DNA of 40,261 nt from Fidelibacterota bacterium (GCA_018650795.1 JABIFG010000058.1:73497-113757); one strand, 5' to 3'. Counted from the first letter of the stretch, positions 27,742 to 35,695 are shown. A program made the numbers and translations. The notes: generated by a model from the sequence alone, not told the origin.

Positions 27742-28922
27742 TATTTCACCCCTTTCAAGCCGGCTGAACCAAACAGCTGGTTAATGACTTTGTGTTTTGC
27801 AGGATCGAGGTCTCTGCCTTTAAAGGCAGAATAATCCTTTGGAAATCTTGTTGTCCGATGAATTCTGGGTGAGTGACCCAAATCGCGGGGATCATCACCA
27901 ACCTGCTGGTTGAGAGAATAGAAGGGACTCATATACTCCCAGACAATATTGCCATCGGTATCCACTTCAAAGAGTCGACCAGCCTCTGTTTCACATGCCA
28001 GGGTATTTCCATTTGGTAATCTCTGTACACCTCCACAAAAGGTGGAGAAAAATTCTGTCTCAGGAACTGAGCTATAGGTCCATACGATTTCGTTCGTTTC
28101 AGGATTAACCTCAACCAGTCTAGAGCGACATACATACGAATCAGGTATGTGCATACCATTGTCAAACATCAATATGTTTCCATTTTCCAGACAGTTAGGA
28201 TTATGCATATGGTGGACTTGATCACGTCCCCATTTCCATAGAATTTTACCGGTGGATTTTTCAATTCTACAGACCTGATGAATACATCTGAAGGCAACCA
28301 GCAAATCGCCGTTTGGAAATAGCTCCATGTTATTGCCATGACTCCATTCACTGCGTTCTTCCAGCGCACAAATGGGATCCTCATCGAAATCAAGATGCTC
28401 GTGTGAATTCCATTCCCATACAACATTGCCACTCTTGTCAACTTCCTGAATATTGTCAGTCCACATGAAACCTTTATACTTTTCCTGCTTATCCTCTGAT
28501 CCGGGCATACCACCTTTGACCTGCTTTGCCATATCTGGCGGAACCTGGATGACACGCAATATGAGCGTATTACCGTTATCAAGACGTTTGACGGCATGAT
28601 GTTGAAAATCATCCTCATATTCCCAGACTATATTCCCATCCCAATCCACTTCATAGATTGTTGCTCCACAAAAACCGGGAAATTTGGGTCCATCCTTGAG
28701 ATTTTTTCTGACAGGAGCTAACACATTACCATTGGGCAACAGCTCCGTCCAATCAGCAAACATACCAGGCAGGTCCCAATAGTGAACAACATCACCATCA
28801 TTGTCAATCAGGTAAGCACGATTCTGCTCAAAATAAGGATCGAGATATGTATATCCCTGATAGGATTTCTGTCTGTTATGAAAAGTAACACCTAGATTCT
28901 TTCTGCGTGCGATGCCACCCAT
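27741..28922 (-). CDS. Arylsulfotransferase-family protein, no signal peptide (ASST1)
   Basis: A 393-residue ASST-family beta-propeller. It shows TELLPNGNVLAPV, DDFQHHAVKRLDNGNTLIL (His108, His109), VWEWNSHEHLDFDED (His174, His176), EWSHGNN (His195), QVHHMHNPNCLENGN (His237-His240) and LMFDNGMHIPDSYVCRSR. The last two blocks fit the region around the catalytic His of known ASSTs, but I cannot fix which His it is. There is no signal peptide, so it should act in the cytosol. GGAGG lies 7 bases before the ATG. Its stop overlaps the start of ASST2. A perfect stem-loop lies in the 91 bases between it and the PP-loop gene. An alternative is a PQQ-like propeller with a different job. Confidence 0.82.
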   Translation of the reverse strand: MGGIARRKNLGVTFHNRQKSYQGYTYLDPYFEQNRAYLIDNDGDVVHYWDLPGMFADWTELLPNGNVLAPVRKNLKDGPKFPGFCGATIYEVDWDGNIVWEYEDDFQHHAVKRLDNGNTLILRVIQVPPDMAKQVKGGMPGSEDKQEKYKGFMWTDNIQEVDKSGNVVWEWNSHEHLDFDEDPICALEERSEWSHGNNMELFPNGDLLVAFRCIHQVCRIEKSTGKILWKWGRDQVHHMHNPNCLENGNILMFDNGMHIPDSYVCRSRLVEVNPETNEIVWTYSSVPETEFFSTFCGGVQRLPNGNTLACETEAGRLFEVDTDGNIVWEYMSPFYSLNQQVGDDPRDLGHSPRIHRTTRFPKDYSAFKGRDLDPAKHKVINQLFGSAGLKGVK

Positions 28923-28958
28923 GGGCTAGCCTCCGATTATGTAACTTTTATTTGTTTT

Positions 28959-28982
28959 GGAGTCTGGTCGAGACCAGACTCC
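28959..28982. other. Perfect intra-operon stem-loop
   Basis: Arms GGAGTCTGGTC (28959-28969) and GACCAGACTCC (28972-28982) are exact inverted copies with a 2-base centre. In the minus-strand transcript it is followed by AAAACAAATAAAAG, so it lacks the U-tract of a terminator. It lies between the PP-loop gene and the ASST pair and may protect or process the mRNA, or bind a protein. The AGTCTGGTC arm recurs at 32336-32344. Confidence 0.7.
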
Positions 28983-29013
28983 TGTGTATTTATAAATAAC
29001 GCAAACGGATTGT

Positions 29014-29856
29014 TTACATGTATCCTAGCTGACGGAGACGTTCCATTGCAGCTTCTTTATCCTGGCGACGGCCAGCACGTTCGATAGTGTTTTCAAGATC
29101 CTGATCCCAGGCCTTTTTATCATCAAGTTTCAATGATGTTGTCTTGGCACCTAGTGAGCGGTAGCCTTGTTCATAAAGTGAACAGTAAGGAATGTCAAAA
29201 TAATGAGTTGCATCCCATAGATCACGTTCCGTAAAATGCAAGATCGGACGATAGCGTGTCTGCTCTGGTGTGTACTCATCTGCAGCAACATCTTCGAAAT
29301 AGGGATCCTCTGAACGAGTGGGTTGTTCATCCCAGCGTAGTCCCTGATAGAATGCCTTGACATCATGATCCTGGATGTATTTGTTAACGACTACTGATTT
29401 CATCAGGTGGTTGCCAATAAAGCTTTCAGCTTCAAAAGGAAATCTTTCCAGTTCACCAAAACCGATTCTATCAATTTCAGCCTGATTTTCTTTAGTGAGG
29501 TCACTAACAGTAACATCAGCGTTTAATTCCCAACCGGATGCTTCTACAACATCAATATTGATTCCCCAATCCAGACGGAGGTCCCATTTCTCGGCATAAA
29601 TCTTGAGCATGGCGTCGATTTCTTCAAAAACGTCGAACTCATCAATGGTAAAACAGATGGGCATGGGAAGATTATTTTCTTCACAAAACTGCTTACAGAT
29701 CCAGAGCATCAGGGTACTGTCTTTACCGGCTGACCATACCATTCTCTGATCTTTCACTTCAAAACGATCGTAAGCCATTTTGAAGATCTCTTTGGATTTT
29801 TCAATCTTCTGCTTCAGCTCGGCGACTCTCTCTTCACTCAATTCAATCTTAGGCAT
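29014..29856 (-). CDS. CysD/PAPS-reductase-family PP-loop protein
   Basis: A 280-residue cytosolic N-type ATP pyrophosphatase. The PP-loop is VWSAGKDSTLMLW (SAGKDS 42-47), followed by FYQGLRWDEQPTRS (169-182) and PILHFTERDLWDATHYF with LYEQGYRSLGAKTTS (227-241). These are the landmarks of the family that includes CysD (sulfate adenylyltransferase small subunit) and PAPS reductases. The GC-x-PC-type cysteines of reductases are absent (AKTTS), which argues against reduction. No CysN partner is encoded nearby, although a homomeric Sat is. I chose the ATG at 29856, with AAAGGG before it; the in-frame TTG at 29874 is an alternative. It may adenylylate sulfate or another oxyanion or acid; the substrate is unknown. 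Confidence 0.83.
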   Translation of the reverse strand: MPKIELSEERVAELKQKIEKSKEIFKMAYDRFEVKDQRMVWSAGKDSTLMLWICKQFCEENNLPMPICFTIDEFDVFEEIDAMLKIYAEKWDLRLDWGINIDVVEASGWELNADVTVSDLTKENQAEIDRIGFGELERFPFEAESFIGNHLMKSVVVNKYIQDHDVKAFYQGLRWDEQPTRSEDPYFEDVAADEYTPEQTRYRPILHFTERDLWDATHYFDIPYCSLYEQGYRSLGAKTTSLKLDDKKAWDQDLENTIERAGRRQDKEAAMERLRQLGYM

Positions 29857-29888
29857 GCTAAATTTCCCTTTCAATGGTTTTCAATATT

Positions 29889-31112
29889 TCAATCAAATGC
29901 AACGACGTGCATTTGCTCTGTTAATTTTGCCTTCATCCCCTCAGCAGAGCTTGAGCTTTCAATGATATTTTCTTGCTCAGCTGGATCAGCCTGAAGATCA
30001 AACATTTCCCATTTCTCATCCTCTACCCTGTAACTGATACGGAAATTTTCCTCCTGGTAGAAATATGCGGGTCTATCTGTTGGTTTAATTTTATGTTGGA
30101 GTTTTCCCATGGCCTCTCCAAAACTACCTTTACTCGAATAATCTTCAATGGGCAACAAGGGTTGACCACAATAGCTCTCGGGAGAATCCAGACCAAAGGT
30201 TTTGGCAATAGTGGGTGGAATATCTACCCCGCTAACAACTGTATCCGAGACCTGAGTTTCCTTGCAATCAGCATCATATACCATCAGCGGGACATTGATC
30301 AGTTCATCATACATGCGACCATCATGTGATAGGCTCCCATGATCACCAAATTCATCTCCATGATCTGAGGTGATGATGACTATTGTATCTTTCAAGACGC
30401 CACTTTTCTCAAGATTATCAAAAAATTGTTTTGCATAATCATCTACTTCCAGAACGTGGGCGAGATAAAGTTTTTTCAGTAATTCATTTTTGGATGCATC
30501 AGATGTATCACGTGGGAGTACAACATCTTTGAAAAGCTGAAACATCTCATCGTCGGTAATTTTTAATTCCGGATCTATACGAGCGATATACTCTTGCTTG
30601 GGTACATAAGGCTCATGGACATCCATATAATGTGCCCATAAAAAAAATGGAGTATACTCTTCACCTGAAGTGTGATTGTTCACCCAGCTATCTACCTTGG
30701 AGTTGATGACATCACCCAGGATATAAGGCGCATGATCTGTCACCTGATCCATCATTGAATCGTAAAAAGTATTCCAGCCACGATTCCAACCAAAAAATGC
30801 AGAGAGGAATGGATTTGAATGAAATCCTGCCGTAGTGAAGCCACCATTCTTTACTACTTCAGAAATTACGGTTCGTTTAGAAGAAATCTGTTTCTCTCTT
30901 CCAAACTCAAAATAGTATGATGAAGTTAAAATACCGGGAAAGGATGCCTGTGTATAAGGTCCCACGGACTGGCAGTTATTAAACCTGACGCATTTATCTT
31001 GAATTGAATCAAGAAATGGTGTGTAGCTCTCGCCCATACCATAACATCCTATAACATCTTTCCTAAGGGTATCAATTGTCAGCAGAATAACATTTTTTTG
31101 CTTTCTTGCCAT
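29889..31112 (-). CDS. Cytosolic sulfatase-fold hydrolase with Thr in place of formylglycine Cys
   Basis: A 407-residue member of the alkaline phosphatase/sulfatase superfamily. It has NVILLTIDTLRKDVIGCYG (Asp14 metal ligand), IITSDHGDEFGDHG (metal site) and a C-terminal EKWEMFDLQADPAEQENI block as in sulfatases. At the position of C-x-P-x-R it reads GPYTQASFPGILTS, where Thr54 lines up with the formylglycine Cys. A Thr nucleophile is known in phosphotransferases and phosphodiesterases of this superfamily, so phospho- rather than sulfoester chemistry is possible. There is no signal peptide, unlike every Cys-type sulfatase here. GGAGGGA precedes the ATG. It is the first gene of the operon after operator D. 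Independence from the maturase is a direct prediction. Confidence 0.85.
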   Translation of the reverse strand: MARKQKNVILLTIDTLRKDVIGCYGMGESYTPFLDSIQDKCVRFNNCQSVGPYTQASFPGILTSSYYFEFGREKQISSKRTVISEVVKNGGFTTAGFHSNPFLSAFFGWNRGWNTFYDSMMDQVTDHAPYILGDVINSKVDSWVNNHTSGEEYTPFFLWAHYMDVHEPYVPKQEYIARIDPELKITDDEMFQLFKDVVLPRDTSDASKNELLKKLYLAHVLEVDDYAKQFFDNLEKSGVLKDTIVIITSDHGDEFGDHGSLSHDGRMYDELINVPLMVYDADCKETQVSDTVVSGVDIPPTIAKTFGLDSPESYCGQPLLPIEDYSSKGSFGEAMGKLQHKIKPTDRPAYFYQEENFRISYRVEDEKWEMFDLQADPAEQENIIESSSSAEGMKAKLTEQMHVVAFD

Positions 31113-31166
31113 ATTCCCTCCAGATAATTCCTATTAAATTGTTAATCTTAGATCGAACCTAAATAA

Positions 31167-31189
31167 GGTATACCAAATATACTGAGTAT
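31167..31189. promoter_or_regulatory. Putative regulator operator, site D
   Basis: GGTATACCAAATATACT (31167-31183) reads AGTATA-TTTGG-TATACC on the minus strand, sharing the AGTATA-N5-TATA core of the other sites. A second, overlapping perfect palindrome ATACTGAGTAT lies at 31179-31189, so the region may bind two dimers. It is 54 bases upstream of the first gene of the nine-gene operon. The rest of the gap 31113-31248 shows nothing else clear. Confidence 0.58.
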
Positions 31190-31248
31190 CAACTATTCTT
31201 TCTTCTAAAATTGAAATTATTTGCCCGTGTTTTCATGTCCTGTGAGTT

Positions 31249-32316
31249 CTAAAGATAATCCAGGTTGTTGCCAGATTTTAAATCAGTGACTATTTGCTTC
31301 ACCTGCTCCGATTCTGTTCGATTGACTATGAGCAGCGCATTTCCTGACTTTACCACGATGAGATCTTTGACACCAACAGTCGATATCCTGAGATCATCAG
31401 TATGGAAAAAACAGTTTTCTGAGTTAAGAGCCTGGATATCTCCCCTGCTGACATTTCCAGAGGCATCCTTCTTGCTGATATCGTATAAGGCATCCCAGGA
31501 GCCCACATCGTTCCAATCAAAAGTACTTTTGATCACATATACATTCGTCGCCTGCTCTAAAACGCCATAATCGATGGATTCACTTTTAATCTCAGTCCAG
31601 GTTAGCTTGAAGAATCTCTCATAGTCTTTGCGTTCTCTACCAAGTCTAATTGATTCCAATTTTTTATACATATGAGGTAGATGATTTTCCAGCGCACGAA
31701 GTATGCTAGACACGCTCCAAATGAACATGCCACCATTCCACAGATAATCACCACTGGCTACCATAACTTCTGCTTTATCCAGATCAGGTTTTTCTACAAA
31801 TCGATCCACCTTATAAATCTGTTTACCACCACCAGGCGAATTGTGGTCATATTTGATGTAACCGTACCCAGTAGCGGGTTTAGATGGATTTATGCCAAAC
31901 GTTACCAAAGCATCTTCAGAACTCGCGAAATCTATCCCAGCCTGAACATCATTTCTAAAAGCGTCCACATCAGTTATAAGATGATCTGAGGGAAAGACCC
32001 CCATAACATCATCAGTGGTATCATTTTTCCGTAAAGCCGCCACCAATCCAATTGCTGGTGCAGTATTTTTGCCACTGGGTTCAACGATGAGGTTCTCGTC
32101 AGGCATCTCTGATAACTCTGATAAAATGGCGTCTTTCAGTGTGGGACCGGCCACAACATAAATCATACTTGTGTCTGTGATTTGACTTAATCGGTCGTAA
32201 GTCACTCGGAGCATGGTCTGTTCAGAGACAATATCAAGTAATTGTTTGGGACGCTGTGCCCTACTTCGTGGCCAGAATCTGGAACCAACACCACCTGCCA
32301 TAATTACTGCAATCAT
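31249..32316 (-). CDS. manC: Mannose-1-phosphate guanylyltransferase
   Basis: A 355-residue cytosolic enzyme making GDP-mannose from mannose 1-phosphate and GTP. The nucleotide-binding signature MAGGVGSRFWPRSR followed by RPKQLLDI lies at residues 6-28. VFPSDHLI, ATGYGYIKYD, KVDRFVEKPDLDKA and LWNGGMFIWS follow in the usual order, and WNDVGSWDALY is near 270. It lacks the C-terminal isomerase domain of bifunctional ManC/AlgA proteins, as in many single-function forms. It lies 73 bases after the sulfatase at 32390 and upstream of operator D. With the epimerase at 22594 it can form GDP-mannose to GDP-L-galactose-type sugars, which is inference. AAGGGTATGATAT precedes the ATG. Confidence 0.93.
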   Translation of the reverse strand: MIAVIMAGGVGSRFWPRSRAQRPKQLLDIVSEQTMLRVTYDRLSQITDTSMIYVVAGPTLKDAILSELSEMPDENLIVEPSGKNTAPAIGLVAALRKNDTTDDVMGVFPSDHLITDVDAFRNDVQAGIDFASSEDALVTFGINPSKPATGYGYIKYDHNSPGGGKQIYKVDRFVEKPDLDKAEVMVASGDYLWNGGMFIWSVSSILRALENHLPHMYKKLESIRLGRERKDYERFFKLTWTEIKSESIDYGVLEQATNVYVIKSTFDWNDVGSWDALYDISKKDASGNVSRGDIQALNSENCFFHTDDLRISTVGVKDLIVVKSGNALLIVNRTESEQVKQIVTDLKSGNNLDYL

Positions 32317-32337
32317 ATATCATACCCTTAATTTTAG

Positions 32338-32375
32338 TCTGGTCTATCTTCTCAATGACAGTGATTTCGACCAGA
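32338..32375. other. Inverted repeat TCTGGTC...GACCAGA
   Basis: TCTGGTC (32338-32344) and GACCAGA (32369-32375) flank a 24-base loop in the gap between the manC start and the upstream sulfatase stop. With the two bases before it, the left arm reads AGTCTGGTC, the same sequence as in the perfect stem-loop at 28959. There is no U-tract. The significance is uncertain. Confidence 0.4.
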
Positions 32376-32389
32376 ACAAGAATGAGAAT

Positions 32390-33835
32390 TTATTTATACT
32401 TGTCGCCCACCTGTAAATCCCAGGTCTGAGCCGGAGTTGGCTCATATTTTGGCCGGGCGTCCTTGTCTGGAAAACCTACTATAGCAGTTTCAAATTTTTT
32501 CCTGGCTGCGATGATAGCAGGCAGACTGCTATCGATTAGATTGGTGGTCTCTCCCGGATCGGCTGTCAGGTCAAAGAGCTTGACCCCACTCCCTTCCGAC
32601 ACCCACATTTTATATTGTTTGTCTCTGATAACTCTATCAGCATAATCCTTTTGAGGGATAACACCCTGGTCAGTGAGTTTTGCAACACCACCACCCATGG
32701 CCATGATCCACTCACGATCCGAATCTTCAGCTTTACCAGTCAGCAGTCGAGCTATGGAGTGACCATCAATGGTTTCGCCCTCAGGTAGACTGGCACCTCC
32801 GAATTCAGCAAAGGTGGGCAGCATATCAGTGAAGTCAGTCAGGGCATCTGTAACGGTTCCTTTGGGAATACGTGTGGGACAGCTCGCAACAAAGGGAACG
32901 TGCATACCGTTCTCACCCAGTTCACCTTTCCCGCCACGAACTTTACGTCCGTTCATGGTGGTTTTCATATTTCTTGCAGTCCCATTGTCAGTTGTGAATA
33001 TGATCACTGTTTTCTTTCGAAGCCCTAAATCATCAATGGATTTTACCAATCGACCGAGTTGATGGTCCACATGCTGTGCCATGCCCTTGAATTTTTCTTT
33101 ATTGCTCTCGGCTTCAGGTGAGTTAGGAGTATTTACTAGAGGACCATGAGGATCTACCATGGGATAGTAAATCATCATAGGCTTATCCCGATTCTCAGAC
33201 ATAAAATTTATCAGAAAATCCGTGAATACATCCGGACCAAACTGTCCGGGATAGGTTTTGCTACCATCTCTGGTAAATAGATAAGGATCCCAATACCTTT
33301 CGGCACTTGGTTTGTTACCGGTTTCATAACCGGTCCACATACACCAGTCATCGAAACCATGGTTTGTAAGGGCATCAGGTTGAACTCGAAAATCATTCAC
33401 TTGCCACTTACCAGCCACTGCGGTGGTGTAGCCAGTAGATTGCATTACTTTGCCAAAGCTAGTATAGTGTTTCCAGTCAAAATGACAACCTGCTCCCCAG
33501 CGAGGGACATCCCAATGGTTGATCCAGCCTGTCCTCCACGGATATTGACCTGTCAGGAGTGAAGCTCGAGTAGGTGTACATTTGGGCATGGAGTAGGCAT
33601 TTGTAAAACGCATGCCTTCAGTAGCCAGTTTATCAATATTTGGTGTTATGATTTCTTCGGCGCCATAGCAACTTACCCATTCGGGTCCCATATCATCGGC
33701 CATGACAAACAGGATATTTGGCTTTTCAACTGTTTCAGTTTTTTTTGTATAACATGCTATTGGTAGCGTGGCGGCAGCGAGACCGATACCAACATTTTTC
33801 AGAAACTCTCTACGACTTTGATTCATTTTTTGCAC
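32390..33835 (-). CDS. Sulfatase, predicted Tat-exported lipoprotein
   Basis: A 481-residue sulfatase. It has a Tat-type motif (SRREFLKNVG), then PIAC with Cys28 as a likely lipidation site, KPNILFVMADDMGPEW, the formylglycine site CTPTR (Cys86), TGQYPWRTGWINHWDVP, AVAGKWQVNDFR and IIFTTDNGTARN. It is the close counterpart of 15952-17739, which shares the WRTGW-HWDVP and GKWQ-NDFR blocks, but it ends without a T9SS domain. One paralogue would be lipid-anchored and the other secreted by T9SS. I used GTG at 33833-33835, with GGGGA upstream; ATG at 33826 is an alternative that keeps the Tat motif. It lies 52 bases after the next sulfatase. Confidence 0.92.
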   Translation of the reverse strand: MQKMNQSRREFLKNVGIGLAAATLPIACYTKKTETVEKPNILFVMADDMGPEWVSCYGAEEIITPNIDKLATEGMRFTNAYSMPKCTPTRASLLTGQYPWRTGWINHWDVPRWGAGCHFDWKHYTSFGKVMQSTGYTTAVAGKWQVNDFRVQPDALTNHGFDDWCMWTGYETGNKPSAERYWDPYLFTRDGSKTYPGQFGPDVFTDFLINFMSENRDKPMMIYYPMVDPHGPLVNTPNSPEAESNKEKFKGMAQHVDHQLGRLVKSIDDLGLRKKTVIIFTTDNGTARNMKTTMNGRKVRGGKGELGENGMHVPFVASCPTRIPKGTVTDALTDFTDMLPTFAEFGGASLPEGETIDGHSIARLLTGKAEDSDREWIMAMGGGVAKLTDQGVIPQKDYADRVIRDKQYKMWVSEGSGVKLFDLTADPGETTNLIDSSLPAIIAARKKFETAIVGFPDKDARPKYEPTPAQTWDLQVGDKYK

Positions 33836-33887
33836 TGGCTGTCCCCATTCGTGTTGGTCAGATTAATATTTTGTTTTTTGGAAATGT

Positions 33888-35501
33888 CTAGTCCCAATGA
33901 CTTTTCCTAACTGCCATAAGCTCAGGATACTTTTCATCCGTATCAGCATATTGCTGTTTAAGCTTTAACAATTCCGCTTTCAATTTGGGAATCACAGCCT
34001 GGTAAGTTGGATCCTTATACACGTTTTGTAATTCGTGTGGATCTTTTATCATATCGTACAATTCCCATCCAACTGGAGATGTTTCCTGCTTAGCGCCATT
34101 CGCGTCCAGTGGTAATCCATGGTAGAAGATGAGTTTGTGCTGTTTTGTTCGAATCCCATAATGCCCTGGTATGTCATGATGCGCACGATGCATCCAGTAA
34201 CGGTAATACATTGACTGACGCCAGTCATCGGGGGTTTTACCCTGCAAGTTTGATCGGATACTTTTTCCCTGTACTTCAGTCGGTACAGGAACTCCGGCAT
34301 AGTCCAGGAATGTGGGTGCAAAATCAATATTCAGTGAGATATCTTGATTTCTACTACCTCCCTCAATCTCTTTTGGATACCTGATTAAAAACGGCATCTG
34401 CAGAGATTCTTCAAACATCCAGCGTTTATCTATCAGATCATGTTCACCCAGCATCATACCTTGATCGGAGGTATAAATCACGATGGTGTTTTCGCTGAGA
34501 TTGTTTTCATCGAGATAATCCAGCATGCGACCTACATTTTCATCTACGGCAATGCAGCACCTCAAATAATCCTTTAGATATTTCTGATAGGCAGCTCTTG
34601 TGATCTCATCCTGAGTCAGCCCTTCAGTTTCAAGCATTCCCGTAGGCCATACTTTTTTTGGATCCGTCATACGTGCTACACGATTTCGGATGGGATTTTT
34701 ACTAGATAAGGTGGAGCCGTAATTCTGAGTAGCGATTGAGCGATGACTTTTATCTTCAAAAAGACTCGCTGGTTCTGGAATTGTAATGCCATCAAAAAGA
34801 TGTTCATGACGCTTGGCGTATTCCCAGCGTCCATGAGGGGCTTTGTGATGACACATCATGAAAAATGGCTGCTCCGTATCGCGATTCTCTAACCACTTTA
34901 GCGCTTCATCTGTAATCACATCTGTGACATAGCCGGGATATACCTCACCGCCAGCATTCCGTTTTTTCCAGGGTTTACCCTTCTCTTTTAGCAAGGGATC
35001 ATGATAGAGTCCTTGTCCTGGAAGTACGTTATAGTAATCAAATCCACTGGGTTCAGTATGCAGATGCCATTTCCCGATCATTGCTGTTTGATAGCCTGAA
35101 GATTGTAAGAGTTTAGCTACATTGGATCGATCCCGGTCAAAATCATCCTGAAGTGTGTTCACACCATTAATATGACTGTACTGACCGGTAAGAATTGCTG
35201 CTCTGCTAGGTGTACAGATTGAATTCGTACAAAAACAATTCTCCAGACGATTACCCTCTTGCGCCAATCGATCGATGTTTGGTGTCCTGGCATAATCAGC
35301 CAGTATACTGCCATAGCTACTAATGGCTTTTGCAGCGTGGTCATCAGACATAATGAACAGAATATTTGGACGTTTTGGAGCTAGCTTGAATATTTTTTCA
35401 AAGAATCCTGTTTGCACACATCCTGTCAGCGGCAACGTCATTGCCACAGCACCCATACTGGTCATCTTAAGAAATTTTCGACGATCTATATTTGAATGCA
35501 T
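33888..35501 (-). CDS. Sulfatase, predicted Tat-exported lipoprotein
   Basis: A 537-residue sulfatase. Its Tat-type motif (DRRKFLKMTS) is followed by LTGC with Cys28 as the probable lipid site, RPNILFIMSDDHAAKAI, the formylglycine site CTPSR (Cys96), IGKWHLH, YTSDQGMMLGEHDLIDKR and EESLQMPFLIRYP. The C-terminal YYRYWMHRAHHDIPGHYGIRTK block ties it to the sulfatase at 2842-4557. AAGGAG lies 6 bases before the ATG. It is divergent from the LVIVD gene at 35748, and the 246 bases between them carry two palindromes (35643 and 35696). It probably leads a transcript continuing through 32390 and manC. Confidence 0.93.
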   Translation of the reverse strand: MHSNIDRRKFLKMTSMGAVAMTLPLTGCVQTGFFEKIFKLAPKRPNILFIMSDDHAAKAISSYGSILADYARTPNIDRLAQEGNRLENCFCTNSICTPSRAAILTGQYSHINGVNTLQDDFDRDRSNVAKLLQSSGYQTAMIGKWHLHTEPSGFDYYNVLPGQGLYHDPLLKEKGKPWKKRNAGGEVYPGYVTDVITDEALKWLENRDTEQPFFMMCHHKAPHGRWEYAKRHEHLFDGITIPEPASLFEDKSHRSIATQNYGSTLSSKNPIRNRVARMTDPKKVWPTGMLETEGLTQDEITRAAYQKYLKDYLRCCIAVDENVGRMLDYLDENNLSENTIVIYTSDQGMMLGEHDLIDKRWMFEESLQMPFLIRYPKEIEGGSRNQDISLNIDFAPTFLDYAGVPVPTEVQGKSIRSNLQGKTPDDWRQSMYYRYWMHRAHHDIPGHYGIRTKQHKLIFYHGLPLDANGAKQETSPVGWELYDMIKDPHELQNVYKDPTYQAVIPKLKAELLKLKQQYADTDEKYPELMAVRKSHWD

Positions 35502-35642
35502 TGAACTCTCCTTAAGACCTGAAATACAGGGTGAAACAATTGGAGCATTCTCCCAGAAAAACGAAGATCCTTAGTACTTTCCAAGATTGGATTTCCATGA
35601 GCAAACCATCACAGTTATAAAATACAATTATTACTTCTCGCT

Positions 35643-35659
35643 GTCATTCTGATAATGAC
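35643..35659. promoter_or_regulatory. Palindrome with operator geometry
   Basis: GTCATTCTGATAATGAC is a perfect 6-5-6 inverted repeat (GTCATT-N5-AATGAC) in the divergent promoter region, 141 bases upstream of the sulfatase start at 35501. The geometry matches the AGTATA sites but the sequence differs, so a second regulator is possible. It appears only once as far as I can see. Confidence 0.4.
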
Positions 35660-35695
35660 CATTATAACAAATAAATAGGGAATAATCAATGATTT

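Noticed and set aside
29014-29856. Phosphorothioation (DndC) or PAPS reductase identity for the PP-loop gene
   Set aside because: No other dnd genes are present, and the reductase cysteines are missing; only a family-level call is safe.
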